The notes: generated from the letters alone by a model not told the origin. A stretch of DNA of 64,000 bases from Lathyrus oleraceus (GCF_024323335.1 NC_066585.1:178439149-178503148), one strand, 5' to 3'. Positions 22,969-35,033 are shown, numbered from the stretch's first letter. Made by a program: numbers and translations.

Positions 22969-25900
22969 ATGCGATCATTCGCCGGATCTCATTGATAACA
23001 ATCCTGTTACACCCTCATATGACTTCGACAGTCCGATCTATCATGCCGAAGAAGAAGGCGAAGAAGATTGTGAACTGCCAGAGGAATTAGCCAGGTTGTT
23101 GAAACAAGAGGAGAAGGTGATTCAGCCGCACGAGGAGCAGGTTGAGATTGTGAATCTGGGTACCGACGAGGTCAAGAAAGAGGTGAAAGTTGGGGCTGCT
23201 TTGGAGGCGAGTGTTAAGAGCAGAATGGTAGCCTTGTTGAAAGAGTATGTTGATATCTTTGCCTGGTCTTATCAAGATATGCCAGGGTTGGATACCGATA
23301 TCGTTGTGCACAAGTTACCATTGAGAGCAGATTGTCCTCCGGTGAAGCAGAAGTTGCGCCGAACTCGACCTGAGATGGCCATGAAAATTAAAGAAGAAGT
23401 GCAGAAGCAGTTGGATGCTGGTTTCCTCGCTGTCACTAATTATCCACCTTGGGTCGCGAACATTGTGCCAGTCCCGAAGAAAGATGGGAAGGTGAGAATG
23501 TGTGTGGACTACCGGGATTTGAACAGAGCTAGCCCGAAGGACGATTTCCCACTACCTCACATCGATGTGTTGGTAGATAATATAGCTCAATTCTCGGTGT
23601 TTTCCTTCATGGATGGCTTTTCTGGCTATAATCAAATCAAAATGTCGCCAGATGATATGGAGAAAACAACGTTCATCACACCGTGGGGCATTTTTTGTTA
23701 TAAAGTGATGCCATTTGGTCTCAAGAACGCCGGTGCTACTTATCAGAGGGCCATGGTGACTTTGTTTCATGATATGATTCATCATGAAATTGAATGCTAT
23801 GTTGATGACATGATAGCAAAGTCCCAAACAGAGGAGGGACATTTGGTAGATCTGGCCAAGTTGTTTAACCGGCTGAGACAATTCAGACTGAGGTTGAATC
23901 CGAATAAGTGCACTTTCGGAGTGCGGTCCGGTAAGTTGTTGGGGTTTATTGTAAGTGAAAGAGGAATCGAGGTTGATCCTGCTAAAGTAAAAGCAATACG
24001 AGAAATGCCTGAACCGAGGACAGAAAAGGAGGTTCGTGGTTTCTTAGGTAGATTGAACTACATTTCACGGTTCATATCTCATCTAACAGCCACGTGCGAA
24101 CCTATATTCAAGTTGTTGAGAAAAGATCAAACGGTCAGGTGGAATAATGATTGCCAAGCGGCATTTGAAAAGATAAAAGAATATTTGCAGGAGCCTCTGA
24201 TTCTGATGCCTCCTGTGGAGGGACGACCATTAATTCTGTATTTGACAGTCCTCGAGGGGTCTATGGGGTGTGTACTGGGGCAGCCTGACGAGTCTGGTCG
24301 AAAAGAGCATGCCATATACTACCTTAGCAAAAAGTTTACCGACTGTGAAACAAGATATTCACTGCTCGAGAAAACTTGTTGTGCTTTGGTCTGGGCTGCT
24401 CGCCGACTAAGACAGTATATGCTGGTTCATACCACTTTGTTGATTTCCAAGATGGATCCAATCAAGTATATTTTTGAAAAGCCAGCATTGACCGGACGGG
24501 TTGCGAGGTGGAAGATGATTTTGACAGAGTACGATATACAGTATACATCTCAGAAAGCAATCAAGGGGAGCGTATGGTCTGATTACCTCGCCCAGCAACC
24601 CATTGAGGATTATCAACCGATGAAGTTTGAATTCCCTGATGAGGACATCATGTTTCTCAAATCGAAAGATTGTGAGGAACCAATCCCGGAGGAGGGGCTT
24701 GACCCTGAATCCGAATGGATTCTGATGTTTGATGGGGCCGTTAACGTGAATGGTAGTGGAGTTGGTGCTGTTTTGGTTACGCCGAAAGGATCCCACATTC
24801 CTTTTGCTGCCCGACTAACATTTGAGTGCACCAACAACGTGGCTGAATACGAAGTTTGTATCCTGGGGATTGAAGAGGCGATTGATTTGAGGATCAAGAA
24901 CCTTGTTATATATGGAGATTCAACTTTGGTTGTGAATCAGGTTAACGGAAAATGGTATACGCATCAATCTCATTTAGTTCCATACCGGGATTATACGAGG
25001 AGATTGTTGACGTTTTTCACCAAGGTGAAAATGCATCATGTGCCTAGAGAAGAAAATCCTTTGGCAGATGCTTTGGCTACTTTGGCTGCCTTGATTAAGG
25101 TGCGGTGGTGGAATCAGTTCCCTAGTATTGAGGTGGGACGTCTGGATAGACCGGCTTATGTGTTTGTTGTTGACACAGCGCCTGACGATGAGAAGCCGTG
25201 GTATTACGATATCAAACGTTATCTGGAAACCCAAGAGTATCCTGAGGGAGCATCCAAAAAGGACCGAAAGACTCTGAGGAGGTTGGCCATGGTGTTCTAT
25301 CTGAACAAGGATGGGGTTTTGTACAAGAGAAATTTCGATTGGGTTTTGCTCAGATGTGTTGATGATAAAGAAGCAAGCCAATTGATGAAAGAGGTACACG
25401 AGGGGTCGTTTGGTACCCATGCCCGTGGGAATGCAATGGTGAAGAAGCTGCTGAGGGCAGGTTATTATTGGATGACAATGGAGGCCCAATGTTTCAATTT
25501 CATGCGGAAATGTCATAAATTCCAGATTTATGCTGATAAGGTGCACGTGCCTCCAAATCCGTTGAGTTTAATGTCGTCTCCGTGGCCGTTTGCTATGTGG
25601 GGCATTGATATGATCAGAAAGATTGAGCCTACGGCTTCGAATGGGCACCGGTTCATATTGGTGGCTATTGATTACTTCACCAAGTGGGTGGAAGCAGCCT
25701 CTTATGCAAACGTGACGAAGCAGGTCGTCGCCAGATTCCTGAAAAGAGACATCATTTGCAGATATGGGGTTCCCGAAAGAATCATTATTGATAATGGTTC
25801 TAATTTGAACAAAAAGATGATGGCAGAACTGTGCCGGGAATTCAAGATCGAGCATCACAATTCTTCTCCTTATCGTCCGAAGATGAATGGGGCGGTTGAG

Positions 25901-26449
25901 GCAGCTAATAAGAATATCAAGAAGATTGTGCAGAAGATGGTCGTGACCTATAAAGATTGGCACGAGATGTTGCCATTTGCATTGCATGGGTATCGAACTT
26001 CAGTGCGCACGTCTACTGGGGCAACGCCTTTCTCGCTTGTGTATGGGATGGAAGTCGTGCTACCAGTTGAGGTTCAGATTCCGTCGTTACGGGTCCTGAT
26101 GGACGTAAAATTACAAGAGGCTGAATGGATAAGGACTCGGTATGAAGAGTTGAGCCTGATTGAGGAAAAGAGGTTGGCGGCCATTTGTCATGGGCAGTTG
26201 TACCAGCAGCGGATGAAGCGTGCTTTTGACCGAAAGGTGCGACCTCGGGTATATCATGTGGGAGATATGGTGCTGAAAAGGATCCTTCCTCCTCAAAACG
26301 ATCGAAGGGGAAAATGGACACCCAATTATGAAGGTCCATTCGTGGTCAAGAAGGTTTTCTCTGGCGGAGCCTTGTTGTTGACGACCATGGATGGCGAGGA
26401 TTTTCCATCCCCTGTGAATGCGGACGCAGTTAAAAAATACTTCGTATAA
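22969..26449 (+). CDS. pol: Element B pol: RT, RNase H and integrase, open reading frame
   Basis: About 1,160 codons are open from the splice acceptor to TAA at 26447. With residues counted from 22916: RT with YVDD at 295-298, RNase H with its first Asp near 606, integrase HHCC from His 828, and a catalytic core D898, D959, E995 with the D-E spacing of 35 typical of retroelement integrases, then a C-terminal domain ending VKKYFV. This is the longest intact frame in the window. One oddity: the last zinc-finger Cys is Phe (KCHKF, residue 869), where A and C have KCHKC. That should weaken zinc binding and perhaps integrase multimerisation. With the changed protease, the copy is probably inactive despite its open frame. 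Confidence 0.95.
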
Positions 26450-26457
26450 GAGACTCG

Positions 26458-26543
26458 CTGGACGAAAAGAATAAAATAGTCCAGGCAAAAAAGGGTATCC
26501 CGGTGGACTGAAAACCCGAAAGGGCGGTCCAGGCAAAAGAGGG
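26458..26543 (+). ncRNA. Two-hairpin 3' UTR module array after pol (element B)
   Basis: Nine bases after the stop codon comes CTGGAC/GTCCAG (26458-26484) followed by GCAAAA and GGGTATCCC, then TGGAC/GTCCA (26504-26531) enclosing CCC-GAAA-GGG, followed by GGCAAAA. These match the first and fourth modules of element A; the middle two are absent. The outer pair GGAC/GTCC replaces GGAT/ATCC of element A, so pairing is kept. Confidence 0.6.
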
Positions 26544-26813
26544 ATTGAAACGAACAACTGCGTCTAGCATGATCATTTACCTTGGTTAAGACACCATGGA
26601 TAATCCCCGACAGAGATCAGTCGGAAACGTCTTGTTCAGAAGGCAGAAAGTACGGAGAATCTTGAGGACATATGGGGTGTAACCGAGTTGGAACTTGATG
26701 AGATCACGGGTTCATATTGCCATTAGGATAGATTTTTCCTTTTATGCGCAATTACCTCTTTTCAGGAATTGCTTCCTTTGTACTGCTCAGTTTTGAGCCA
26801 CCTTTTTTCAATC

Positions 26814-26819
26814 AATAAA
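26814..26819 (+). promoter_or_regulatory. Conserved internal AATAAA motif (element B)
   Basis: CAATCAATAAAA lies 365 nt after the pol stop, downstream of GCGCAATTACCTCTT, as in A and D. It looks like a poly(A) signal placed well before the LTR. Confidence 0.45.
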
Positions 26820-29165
26820 ATGCATATTCAGTCAAATAATTTTGTTTTTGTTTTCATTACCGCTTTGATTGCCAAAACATCCGGTTATTTTGATAAAGAA
26901 TCTTTGCATTTTGAGACATGAAGATCCCTTCCAATGCATGTTTATAAGATTGAAAACTTGAAATCTTATTCGGAAGGTTGAGTGACCCAAGTGTTGAAAT
27001 CTTGGCACGCTTGGGGCACGTTTTTATCTAACGATCTCTTTTGCAGGCTGTTAGGTGTTTTCACTCACTTGCAGGTTGTGATGTGAAGCTGTTGACAAAA
27101 GATCCCCGTGGAGTCCAATCAGGGACAAGGGATTGAAGAATGGTGAAAATATAGTGAGATACGTGCGGCGATCCTTGGAGTATTAATCAAGAAGACTCTT
27201 CAAAGTCTGAGGACTAAAAAGTTTGTATAAATCCAAGGAGTTCGATCTCCGTCGAGTACGGAGGAGTCGAGAATACAAGGTGATGAATCAGAAAAGTCCA
27301 GGCGAGTCTGGGAGCTCTCAAAAGTGGAAAGCTGATATTGGGTTTAGATATGGAATACCAGGGTTCGACGAGTCGACGGGTGTTTTGTGCCATACTTTCT
27401 TTATCTCCCCAAGCGGAGTCGGGATGGTCATCTCCCCAGCAGATTCAAGGTCTGTGTCTTCCCTAGCAGGGATGGAGATTACTATTTCCCCAACGGAGGT
27501 GTTCGTTGCTAGTTTTTCCCCCAGCAAGTCAAGGATTGTTGTTTTCCCCGCATAATGCGTTAGGAGTTTCTTCCCCAGCGAAGTCCCCAAGTGGATCGGG
27601 TTCAGTGGAGGTCATCCTTGGTAAGGGTGGTCCTTTCCCCAGCAGCGGTGCTATTCTCCAGCAGGGTGGAGATTGGAGTGTTGTCGAGTTCCTCAACAGA
27701 GTGCCTCGAGCTCCCCAGAAGAGTCCCTTGAGGGGGATACTTTTTATGCATTCATCATTTAGATAAGCATGGCATATTGCATACCTAATTGCGTAGCATT
27801 TCCATAGTTATGGAGCATTACGCTGAAACTAATCATGCATCATCATTGCAAGCATAAGCTAGTCTCAAGCTGTGGTTACCGTTTGAGATTTGGGTTCGCC
27901 AGTTGGTGAAGAGGCTACTCAGGCCGTGGTTACCGTTTGAGAGGTGGTTTCGCTGGTTGGAAGATCAACATCAACGTTGCAAGTATTGGTTACTCAAGCC
28001 GTGGTTACCGCCTGAGAATCGGTTTCGCCGGATGGTGAAGATGTTACTCTGAGGAGTTCAGCATCATGACGTTGGAGCGATAATGTTCCCCAGTAGTGCG
28101 ATACTGGAGGAGATTTCTGTCGTGCGAGATAGAAATTGGAAGATGTTACTCTGAGGAGTTCGGCATCATGACGTTGGAGTGATAATGTTCCCCAGTAGTG
28201 CGATATTGGAGGAAAATTTTCCATCGGGCGGAGATGGAAATGAAGATCAAAGAACGTTACGCGATCAGCGCGAAGATACATTTCAACTAGAGAAGGGGAA
28301 ATGTTGCGGTATTTTCTGGAGAATGGGGTTCAAATGGAGATTGGAGTTGAAGATTATATCTGGGATAAGGTCCTCAGGATTATCTTCTGTTCATGTGTCA
28401 CCTTAGACTTTGGCTGAGGTCAACAGAGGTCGTTATAGGTGTCTTCTGAGGAAGAAATGCACATGTTACCTTCCTTTTGTGAAGGTGTACCCTCTGATAT
28501 GTCGCCATCAGAGTGGTGTTTTGGTGTTATTTCCGGCGTTGCCAGCGGAATTATCACAAGAAAATGGAGAGCAGGGTTCAAATGGAGAGAAGGGAGTGCT
28601 AGGCATTTTCTGGAGAACGGGGTCCAAATGGAGAAAGGGAGACACAGGGTGTTTTCTGGAGAGCGGGGTTCACAACGGTGATCACGAGCTATCGTCAGGC
28701 GACTGGGGTTCAATTGGAGAGCGGGGTTCATTGTTTGGCAAACAAGACTACTATGAAGGTGTCGGGGTTCAACTGCGGTGATCCGGGATCATCTGCATGA
28801 AAGAAAATATTTGTTCGGGGTCCAAGAAAAGTAAAAAAATCATCATCAATCAGAAAGTTTCGGGGTTCAAGAAAAAGCAAAAATAATATAATAATCCCCA
28901 GTGGATGCGGCATTCAGGCCATGGTTATTCCTGTGTTACCATTTATTTTGGTATCCAGGTCAACATTCTGTTTCGGTATTCAGGCCGATTATCTCCGTAC
29001 CAGATGGATTTTTCTTTTGAGATCACTTATTTGCCGATTCTGACAGGCACTGTTAATTATTTCCCATCAGAGTGCGAATTGTTCGTCTGTTCTTGGTATT
29101 CAATCACTCTTCACCCTGATCATCTGAAAGTCGAGGCTGTTCATATCGACAGGTTCACAGTGGAT
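26820..29165 (+). other. Element B 3' UTR
   Basis: No gene is visible. From 27400 to 27760 short phrases with CCCCAGCAG or CCCCAGC repeat irregularly. From 27866 to 28020 GTGGTTACCG recurs three times, flanked by CTCAA or CTCAG and TTGAG or CTGAG. From 28560 to 28760 GGGGTTCAAATGGAGA-like phrases repeat. Several short ORFs cross this region in different frames without conservation. Confidence 0.7.
28037..28240 (+). repeat. Tandem duplication, two copies of about 102 bp
   Basis: The unit begins GAAGATGTTACTCTGAGGAG at 28037 and again at 28139. The first 75 bases differ at only a few sites. It lies within the element B 3' UTR. Confidence 0.8.
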
Positions 29166-29179
29166 TAAATAGGGGCAGC
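29166..29179 (+). other. Polypurine tract of element B
   Basis: TAAATAGGGGCAGC directly precedes the 3' LTR start TGTAACACC. It matches the tracts of A and D. Confidence 0.75.
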
Positions 29180-30432
29180 TGTAACACCTCAAAATTTGCC
29201 CTCCTCTCTTGGGACTAGTTTAACATATTGCATTTCATATTTAGGGCATTAGTCATTGCATATTGCATGTCATGTGGAAATAAACAAGTCATCCTCCTAA
29301 GTCTTTCTCAGAAGATAGAGAGGTTAAGAGATTCACGCCTGAGGGTCTTATTGAATTGATGATCAATCATCTGAGGGTTGCTCTTCAATTAGGGTTTTAT
29401 TGGTTCCTCAAGGAGGTTGAGCATTATCTTTTTGGCAAGGATATGTCACCATCATCATGGTTATGTCATCCTAAAGGGGTTCATTGTGCCTGATCATGTT
29501 CCTTAGGATTAGGGTTTTGACCTCTGGTCAACCCTAATCAATGATATTCTTTCAACCAGGGCTTCTCAAGGAGATGAGGTCTTTATTGAGAAGGAGATCA
29601 TCATGTGATGTTATTTAGATTTTACAAGCTAGGGTTTCATTTTGGAGCCATTTCTTCAAGTGGTTAAGGCTCAGGCTGATCAGAGCATGTTCAAGTCATC
29701 TAGGGCACCAGAAAGTCAATAGAAAGTCAACTGAGGGCTAGGAGGTGGAGAAAAGAGTTTCAATATCTCATTCATGTTCAAAAGAGGTTTATTAATCATG
29801 TCAAATGCGTATCTTGAAGAATTTGGGGTCAGATCAAAAGTTTCCAAAAATGGAAAATGACCTGTAATTGAAAGTTTCCAAAAATGGAAAGTTTTTTATT
29901 CAAATTCAACTTGATCTTACATCATCAAAGAAGCTTCAAATGAAATTTTGTCCAACATGAAAGTTGAAGATCTCTTTCTCCCATTTCCAAAAAGTCCAAG
30001 ATCACGAGCATCTGATGAATGGTTGAGGAGATATGGTCCAATCAGTGCCAAGTGTACATGGAACTTCAAATGGCCATAACTTTTGATTCATAACTCCAAA
30101 TTTGGTGGTTCTTTTTGCATTTTGCTTCTCATGACATGTAGTTTCCAAAACATCCATCACATTGCATGAAATTTGAACATATGATCATTTGTGCATTCAA
30201 GTCAATTTTGGAGGGAAACTTGAAAATTTAAAATTGATGCATCATGGGAACAAATGACCATTGCTAATATGTGCATGGAGTGTTTTTAAGTGCATTTGAT
30301 CATTGGTTTGGCACTGTTCACGTGTGCATGCTTCACACACCACCAAATTTCCAATTTTTGTCACCACACCTTATCTTGCTTAACTTCAACTAAACCTTGA
30401 TTAATTTTAATTAAAATAGGATTAGCACATGG

Positions 30433-30440
30433 TATATATA
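30433..30440 (+). promoter_or_regulatory. Putative TATA box in element B LTR
   Basis: TATATATA follows AGCACATGG, about 1,250 bp into the LTR. Element D has AGCACATGGTATATAAG on its - strand, and element A has a related context. Confidence 0.6.
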
Positions 30441-33300
30441 CTAAATCATAACAGAATTTGAGAGAGGTTAATCATTTTCACCATTTTAGATCTAGTTTTC
30501 ATCTCACATCAAAAAAATTCTCTTAACCAAAACTTGCAATTTCTTCACATAGCCTTGCATTTTTCTTCTATATTCTGAATCATTGAGTGGAGTAGATGGA
30601 GAATCAAGCTTTGAATCATTGATTTTGGTCAGAATTGTGCACGTGAAGTTCAAGAACTCAAGAATGGAGGTTGATTGATAAGCAAGATCTACACGGTTTC
30701 AAGCTCCAATTCCTTCACCAAACTTCATTACAAGTGTTCTAGAGTTGATTTGGATAATTACAAGGCCTTGGATCGTGCGTTTTCAAGAGTTGCTCTTCAA
30801 GAGGTCACATTTTCGATCCTTTTAATTCTCAAATCTATGTGCATGATAGTGTAGGTCTCATGTTGCTGATGATTCTGGTGGAAATTTCATGAAAAATGAT
30901 GCATTATAGAGCAAGATACGTGTGATTAAAGTTTTATGTGTGAAAATTATTTTGCTCGACTCTTTTAATTGATGATGATTTAGCATGAAATAAGGATTGA
31001 TCTATGTTCCTCGTTGCATGAACTTCATTTTGATGTAAAATTTTTGTAAATCTGGAGAATTCTGGAAAAATATGGAAAATGTGATGAACTTCATCACTGT
31101 TCTTCAGCGTCTTCATGAAGAAGATGAAGTTCTTCATCTAGCGACGGCTTTGCGTTCGTCTGGACCGACGCTAGCTCGGAGCTAGGGTTTTAGCGTTAAA
31201 CGGCGCCGTTTCATTCCAAGCGCGCCTTCTGATTGGCCAGCGCGTGTTCCAGTTCGAATCCCCCTGGCTCCATGTTTTCAAATTAATTCCTCTTTTGGCT
31301 TTTCCCTCCAATAATTACATGCTATGCCATTTTTTTATTTCAATTTTTTTGCTAACTTTAGAAAATCATAATAAATTGAAAAATGCTCCAAATAATCCCC
31401 AATTTTTTGCAAAATGATCCTCTGAATGTCTAGAATTTTATGGTGCAAAATTTTGAAGTTGTGCATGGCTGGTTTTTGATTTGTGTTAGACTCTTTGATC
31501 ATGTGTACATTTGTGACCTTGCTCCATTCATCTTGTCATGAAATGCTTGATTTTAATCCAATGGACATGAAATTTTGTATGATGGTTCTTAACATGTTGA
31601 TGGATGTTTTAGTTTTGGTTTGACATTTTTTCCATGTGTCATTTCTGTTTTATGTACATGTTAACATGGTGTGACAATTTGTGTCACACATTTGGTTGAT
31701 CAACTTGTGCAATTTAATTTCCATATCAAATGACTTCTGTTGATTCTGATTTTTTGTATGATGATCATGTTGGATGTGTTGGATGCTCCTGATTTTTTCC
31801 AGAATTATTTGAATCATTTCTGTTTTGATTTGGAATTTTCATTCTCAATGTCCAAATGTATGCTTTGAAATTGTCTTTGACTTCCCTTGCTTATTACATG
31901 GACTTTCTAGATGATTTTGTTTTGGTCCTTTTTAGGACATGTTAATATGTGTTTGAAGTTGAATTGTGTTGAATTTCAGCTCCTGTTTTGAATTTTTTCT
32001 TCACCTTTGACCCTAGGCTTTGACCTAGTGGTTTGGACTTACATTTGAGTTGTGAATTTCAGGATCAAGTATGCATCTCCATGATTGATGTTGCTCCTTC
32101 ATTTGAGCTTGGTCATTTGTTGTTGTTGGCTAACATTTGTTTGTTTTGTAGGCTTTGATGATAATTCACTTGAGTTTGCCTTATGGTTTACTCATAGTGC
32201 ATGTTGGATTGTCTGTGTGTTGTTGACTGTTGTCTGTTTGTCTGAACACTGTACTGATTTGTTTAGTTGTTTACACAGGTACCTAAGTTGCTTTAAGTTC
32301 ATTTGAACTTTGCTTTGCTTTGCTTGTGGTTGGCATACCATTTAGGTATAGTTCCTTGATCTTCATGTAGTCTGGAAGATCTGTCATGTTACTTTGGCAG
32401 GCACCTGTCTGAAGCCCTCCTTAAGAGGCAATGTTTGTGCTTGTTTATCTTTGTGCCTTGTATATTCAAAGACCTCCTAAGTGAAGAGGCATTGGCAGAT
32501 AGAAGGGATGTGCAATCCATCCCCTGCTATTCAGTTATGTCATTCATCCTGCTCACACCATGTGTTGATGCACTTTGAATAAGAACCCAAGATCTTGTTG
32601 TGTTAGTCATGTGGAGAAGAGTTCCTTCATTCTGGACTCCCACACTTTCATTGATTGAAGCTCTCCCAGGCCAGGGATAAGAGCTATGAGGCACACCCCT
32701 CATTCCCATTTCATCTGCTTCACCCTAACTCTCAATGTTAGGGTTAAGAGCTCAAAACACCCATTTCCAGTTGGCTTGTTTGTCAAGGTTGATATGACCC
32801 CTTGACTAAAGCCCAACCTTGCTTGAGCCCCCTTGGTTGTGTATAGTGTGTGCTATTTGCTTTTGATGTTTATCTGTTTTGCTTCTCATCTCCTTTCTGT
32901 AGGAGTCGTATGATCAACTTTTGAGGAAGTTGACGTACGTAGAGATAGACTTGAGTTGACTCACTGCCTGTGTGAGTCAAACTCTTGTTAGAAACCTCAA
33001 CCTAGGACTATTGTGGATTACATGATAACTATTAGGCTCGAGTCAATCTCCCTTCTAGTTTGTCATTTCCCAGTCTCTGGTCGGGATAGAAATTTCTCCC
33101 CTGTTCAGGGGAACTACGTTGCCCTGATCCTCATACCAGATGAGGTACGTAGGCAGGAGATCGTGCGAGATCTCTCCGGGAACCCCTTTTCTTTTTTGCG
33201 TGTGTTTTGCTTGACAGCTATCAGGCTCGAGTTCCCTACTCTCGGTTAGTCTGTGTGTTTACCATTCTTCTTTTTCAACCCTTCTGCTTTGTTGTGTGTG

Positions 33301-33515
33301 TGGAGTCTGACGTAAGTCCAGCGATTGGCAGTCGGTTTCCTGTGTTTGTTTGCTTGGAGTCTGACGTAAGTCCAGCGATTGGCAATCGGTTTCCTGTGTT
33401 TGTTTGCTTGGAGTCTGACGTAAGTCCAGCGATTGGCAGTCGGTTTCCTGGTTGTGTTTGTGTGCTTGGAGTCGGACGTAAGACCAGCCATTGGCAGTCT
33501 GTTTCCATTTGTGTG
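33301..33515 (+). repeat. U5 tandem repeat, four copies of about 54 bp (element B)
   Basis: Units start TGGAGTCTGACGTAAGTCCA at 33301, 33355 and 33409; a diverged fourth starts at 33467. Copies 1 and 2 differ by one base. Element A has two copies and element D about three, so the number changes between families. Confidence 0.85.
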
Positions 33516-33932
33516 TTTGTTTTGACGTCTCAGCGTCTGTGTGTGTATTTTGTTTCGGCGTGCGTTAGCCGAACTACGGTAGCTCTGATTCTCATTCCAA
33601 ATGAGATACGTAGGCATAGGATGCGATATCCTAGCGAGCCCGTTCCCCTCTTCTTCCATCTGTGTTTGATTCCAGTGTGTGCGCATTCTTTGAGCAGTTA
33701 TTTAGCAACCTTATTCTATTCTTCTGAGCGTGGATCGCATCGAGTACGACGGACGTGAGGGGTGATAATACCTTCCCCTTGCGTAACCGACTCCCGATCC
33801 TTGCGTCTCCGGTCGTAAGACTATCCTTTCCAGGTTTACTTCGAGCGTTTCCTTTCCCTCCTTTGGGATAAATAACGTACGGTGGCGGCTCTGTTGTTTC
33901 TTTTTCCCGCCGGTTTTTCGCGTAATGCGACA

Positions 33933-35033
33933 GGGCTGACTCAACATTGAGGGATCAGACGCTGACATTTGCTTGGGGAAGGTATTATCAACTAAGCAGG
34001 GAATAACAAACGAAGATATATGGAAAAAATGTAATATGAATATCTGAATGTTTGAAAATTATATGCACACATGCATGATTTATGTATGATGAATGCTGAC
34101 AAACAAACATTTCTAACACAAACAGGCTCCAAAGAATAAGCACACAAACATCCGGTACTACATCTCAAGGGAGAAAGCCAGGTTCACCAGAGAGTATCCA
34201 ATCTGTCGGGAATCAGAGATACCAGGAAGCAAAGACCTCCGTAGGGGATGAATCATCAGTCACAGCTGGGGAAAAGAGTTTATTGCACAGGTAGAATTTG
34301 CCACATAAGCAACTCTACTTGGGAATCTATCCGAGGGATAAAGAGATTCTGGGGATCAACCACCAAGTACCGTACCCACCAAGGAGATCACATCTGCTGA
34401 GGAGAAAAGGTTGCTACCCCGATGAAGGGGAGAGTGATGAATATCTCAACAAGCATACCACTCAGGGCTCCGGAGGAAGAAAACACAGTCATGCCAGGAA
34501 TATGAACACATGTCTTACCCTGTTGAAGATCATACCATCCTTGGGAGAGCACTAAGGATCTCCTAAGTATCCTTTTCATCATTGTGAATGTTCACCTCGT
34601 TTAAAAACAAGTTATGAAAAATTCATTTTTTCAAAACAATGATATTTTCTCAATTAAAAGCATGCAAAATGTTTGTTGAATGGGAACAAATAAGAGTGCA
34701 AATAATTGGATAAAAGGCTCAAATTTATTTGATGGAATGGTAGTCTGCAAATGGCAAGACTCCATAGATCTATACAAGTTTGAAGTTGGTGATATATATT
34801 GGAAAAGGGCTACATTGAACATAATGACCATTTCTCCACCAATTCTGAATTCGATGTATTCGAAGCTTCGGTTGGTGACGAATGAGCAAGAATCTCCGGC
34901 GGATGACAATTGTAGAACAAAGTCTTATCAGGATGCAGTTACTTGCCAAATCCCTAATTTTTGCCTAGATTTCCCCAGGATGAGGTACTCAGTCTAGCGG
35001 GATACAAATATTCATCTTTTTTCATGTCTCTAA
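33933..35033 (-). other. Element C 3' UTR remnant
   Basis: No gene is supported. The stretch contains GGGGA-type phrases near the element B junction and plain AT-rich sequence. A + strand ORF at 34680-34997 has no counterpart in the other elements and looks like chance. I see no internal AATAAA of the kind found in A, B and D. Confidence 0.55.

Larger units (their letters stand above)
21253..33932 (+). mobile_element. Element B: Ogre-like LTR retrotransposon, 3' two thirds
   Basis: On the + strand it holds protease, intron, RT-RNase H-integrase, 3' UTR, polypurine tract and 3' LTR. Its 5' LTR, ORF1 and most of gag lie left of the window, beyond the element A insertion. It is inserted in the 3' UTR of element C, so its target duplication would be GGGCT (33933-33937), to be sought upstream of its 5' LTR. 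The pol exon is fully open, but protease and integrase each carry a suspicious substitution. Confidence 0.93.
29180..33932 (+). repeat. Element B 3' LTR
   Basis: 4,753 bp from TGTAACACC to GCGACA. The U5 end mirrors element A's LTR (cggtttttcgcgtaatgcg) and so does the block with GGTGATAATACCTTCCCC. U3 differs from A but keeps a conserved block at 29933-30003 and a pair of TTTCCAAAAATGGAAA palindromes. The 5' partner is outside the window, so the LTR pair cannot be compared. ORFs here, including 33207-33758, arise from the U5 repeats and are not proteins I would support. Confidence 0.92.

Noticed and set aside
28410..28781. Pair of opposite-strand ORFs in the element B 3' UTR
   Set aside because: The region is made of short GGGGTTCAAATGGAG-like repeats that stay open in several frames by composition.
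33207..33758. 183-codon ORF with repeated peptide in the element B LTR
   Set aside because: It is the translation of the 54-bp U5 tandem repeat. Elements A and D do not keep the frame.
34680..34997. 105-codon + strand ORF in the 3' UTR of element C
   Set aside because: No homologue in the other elements, no recognisable domain, antisense to the element; probably chance.
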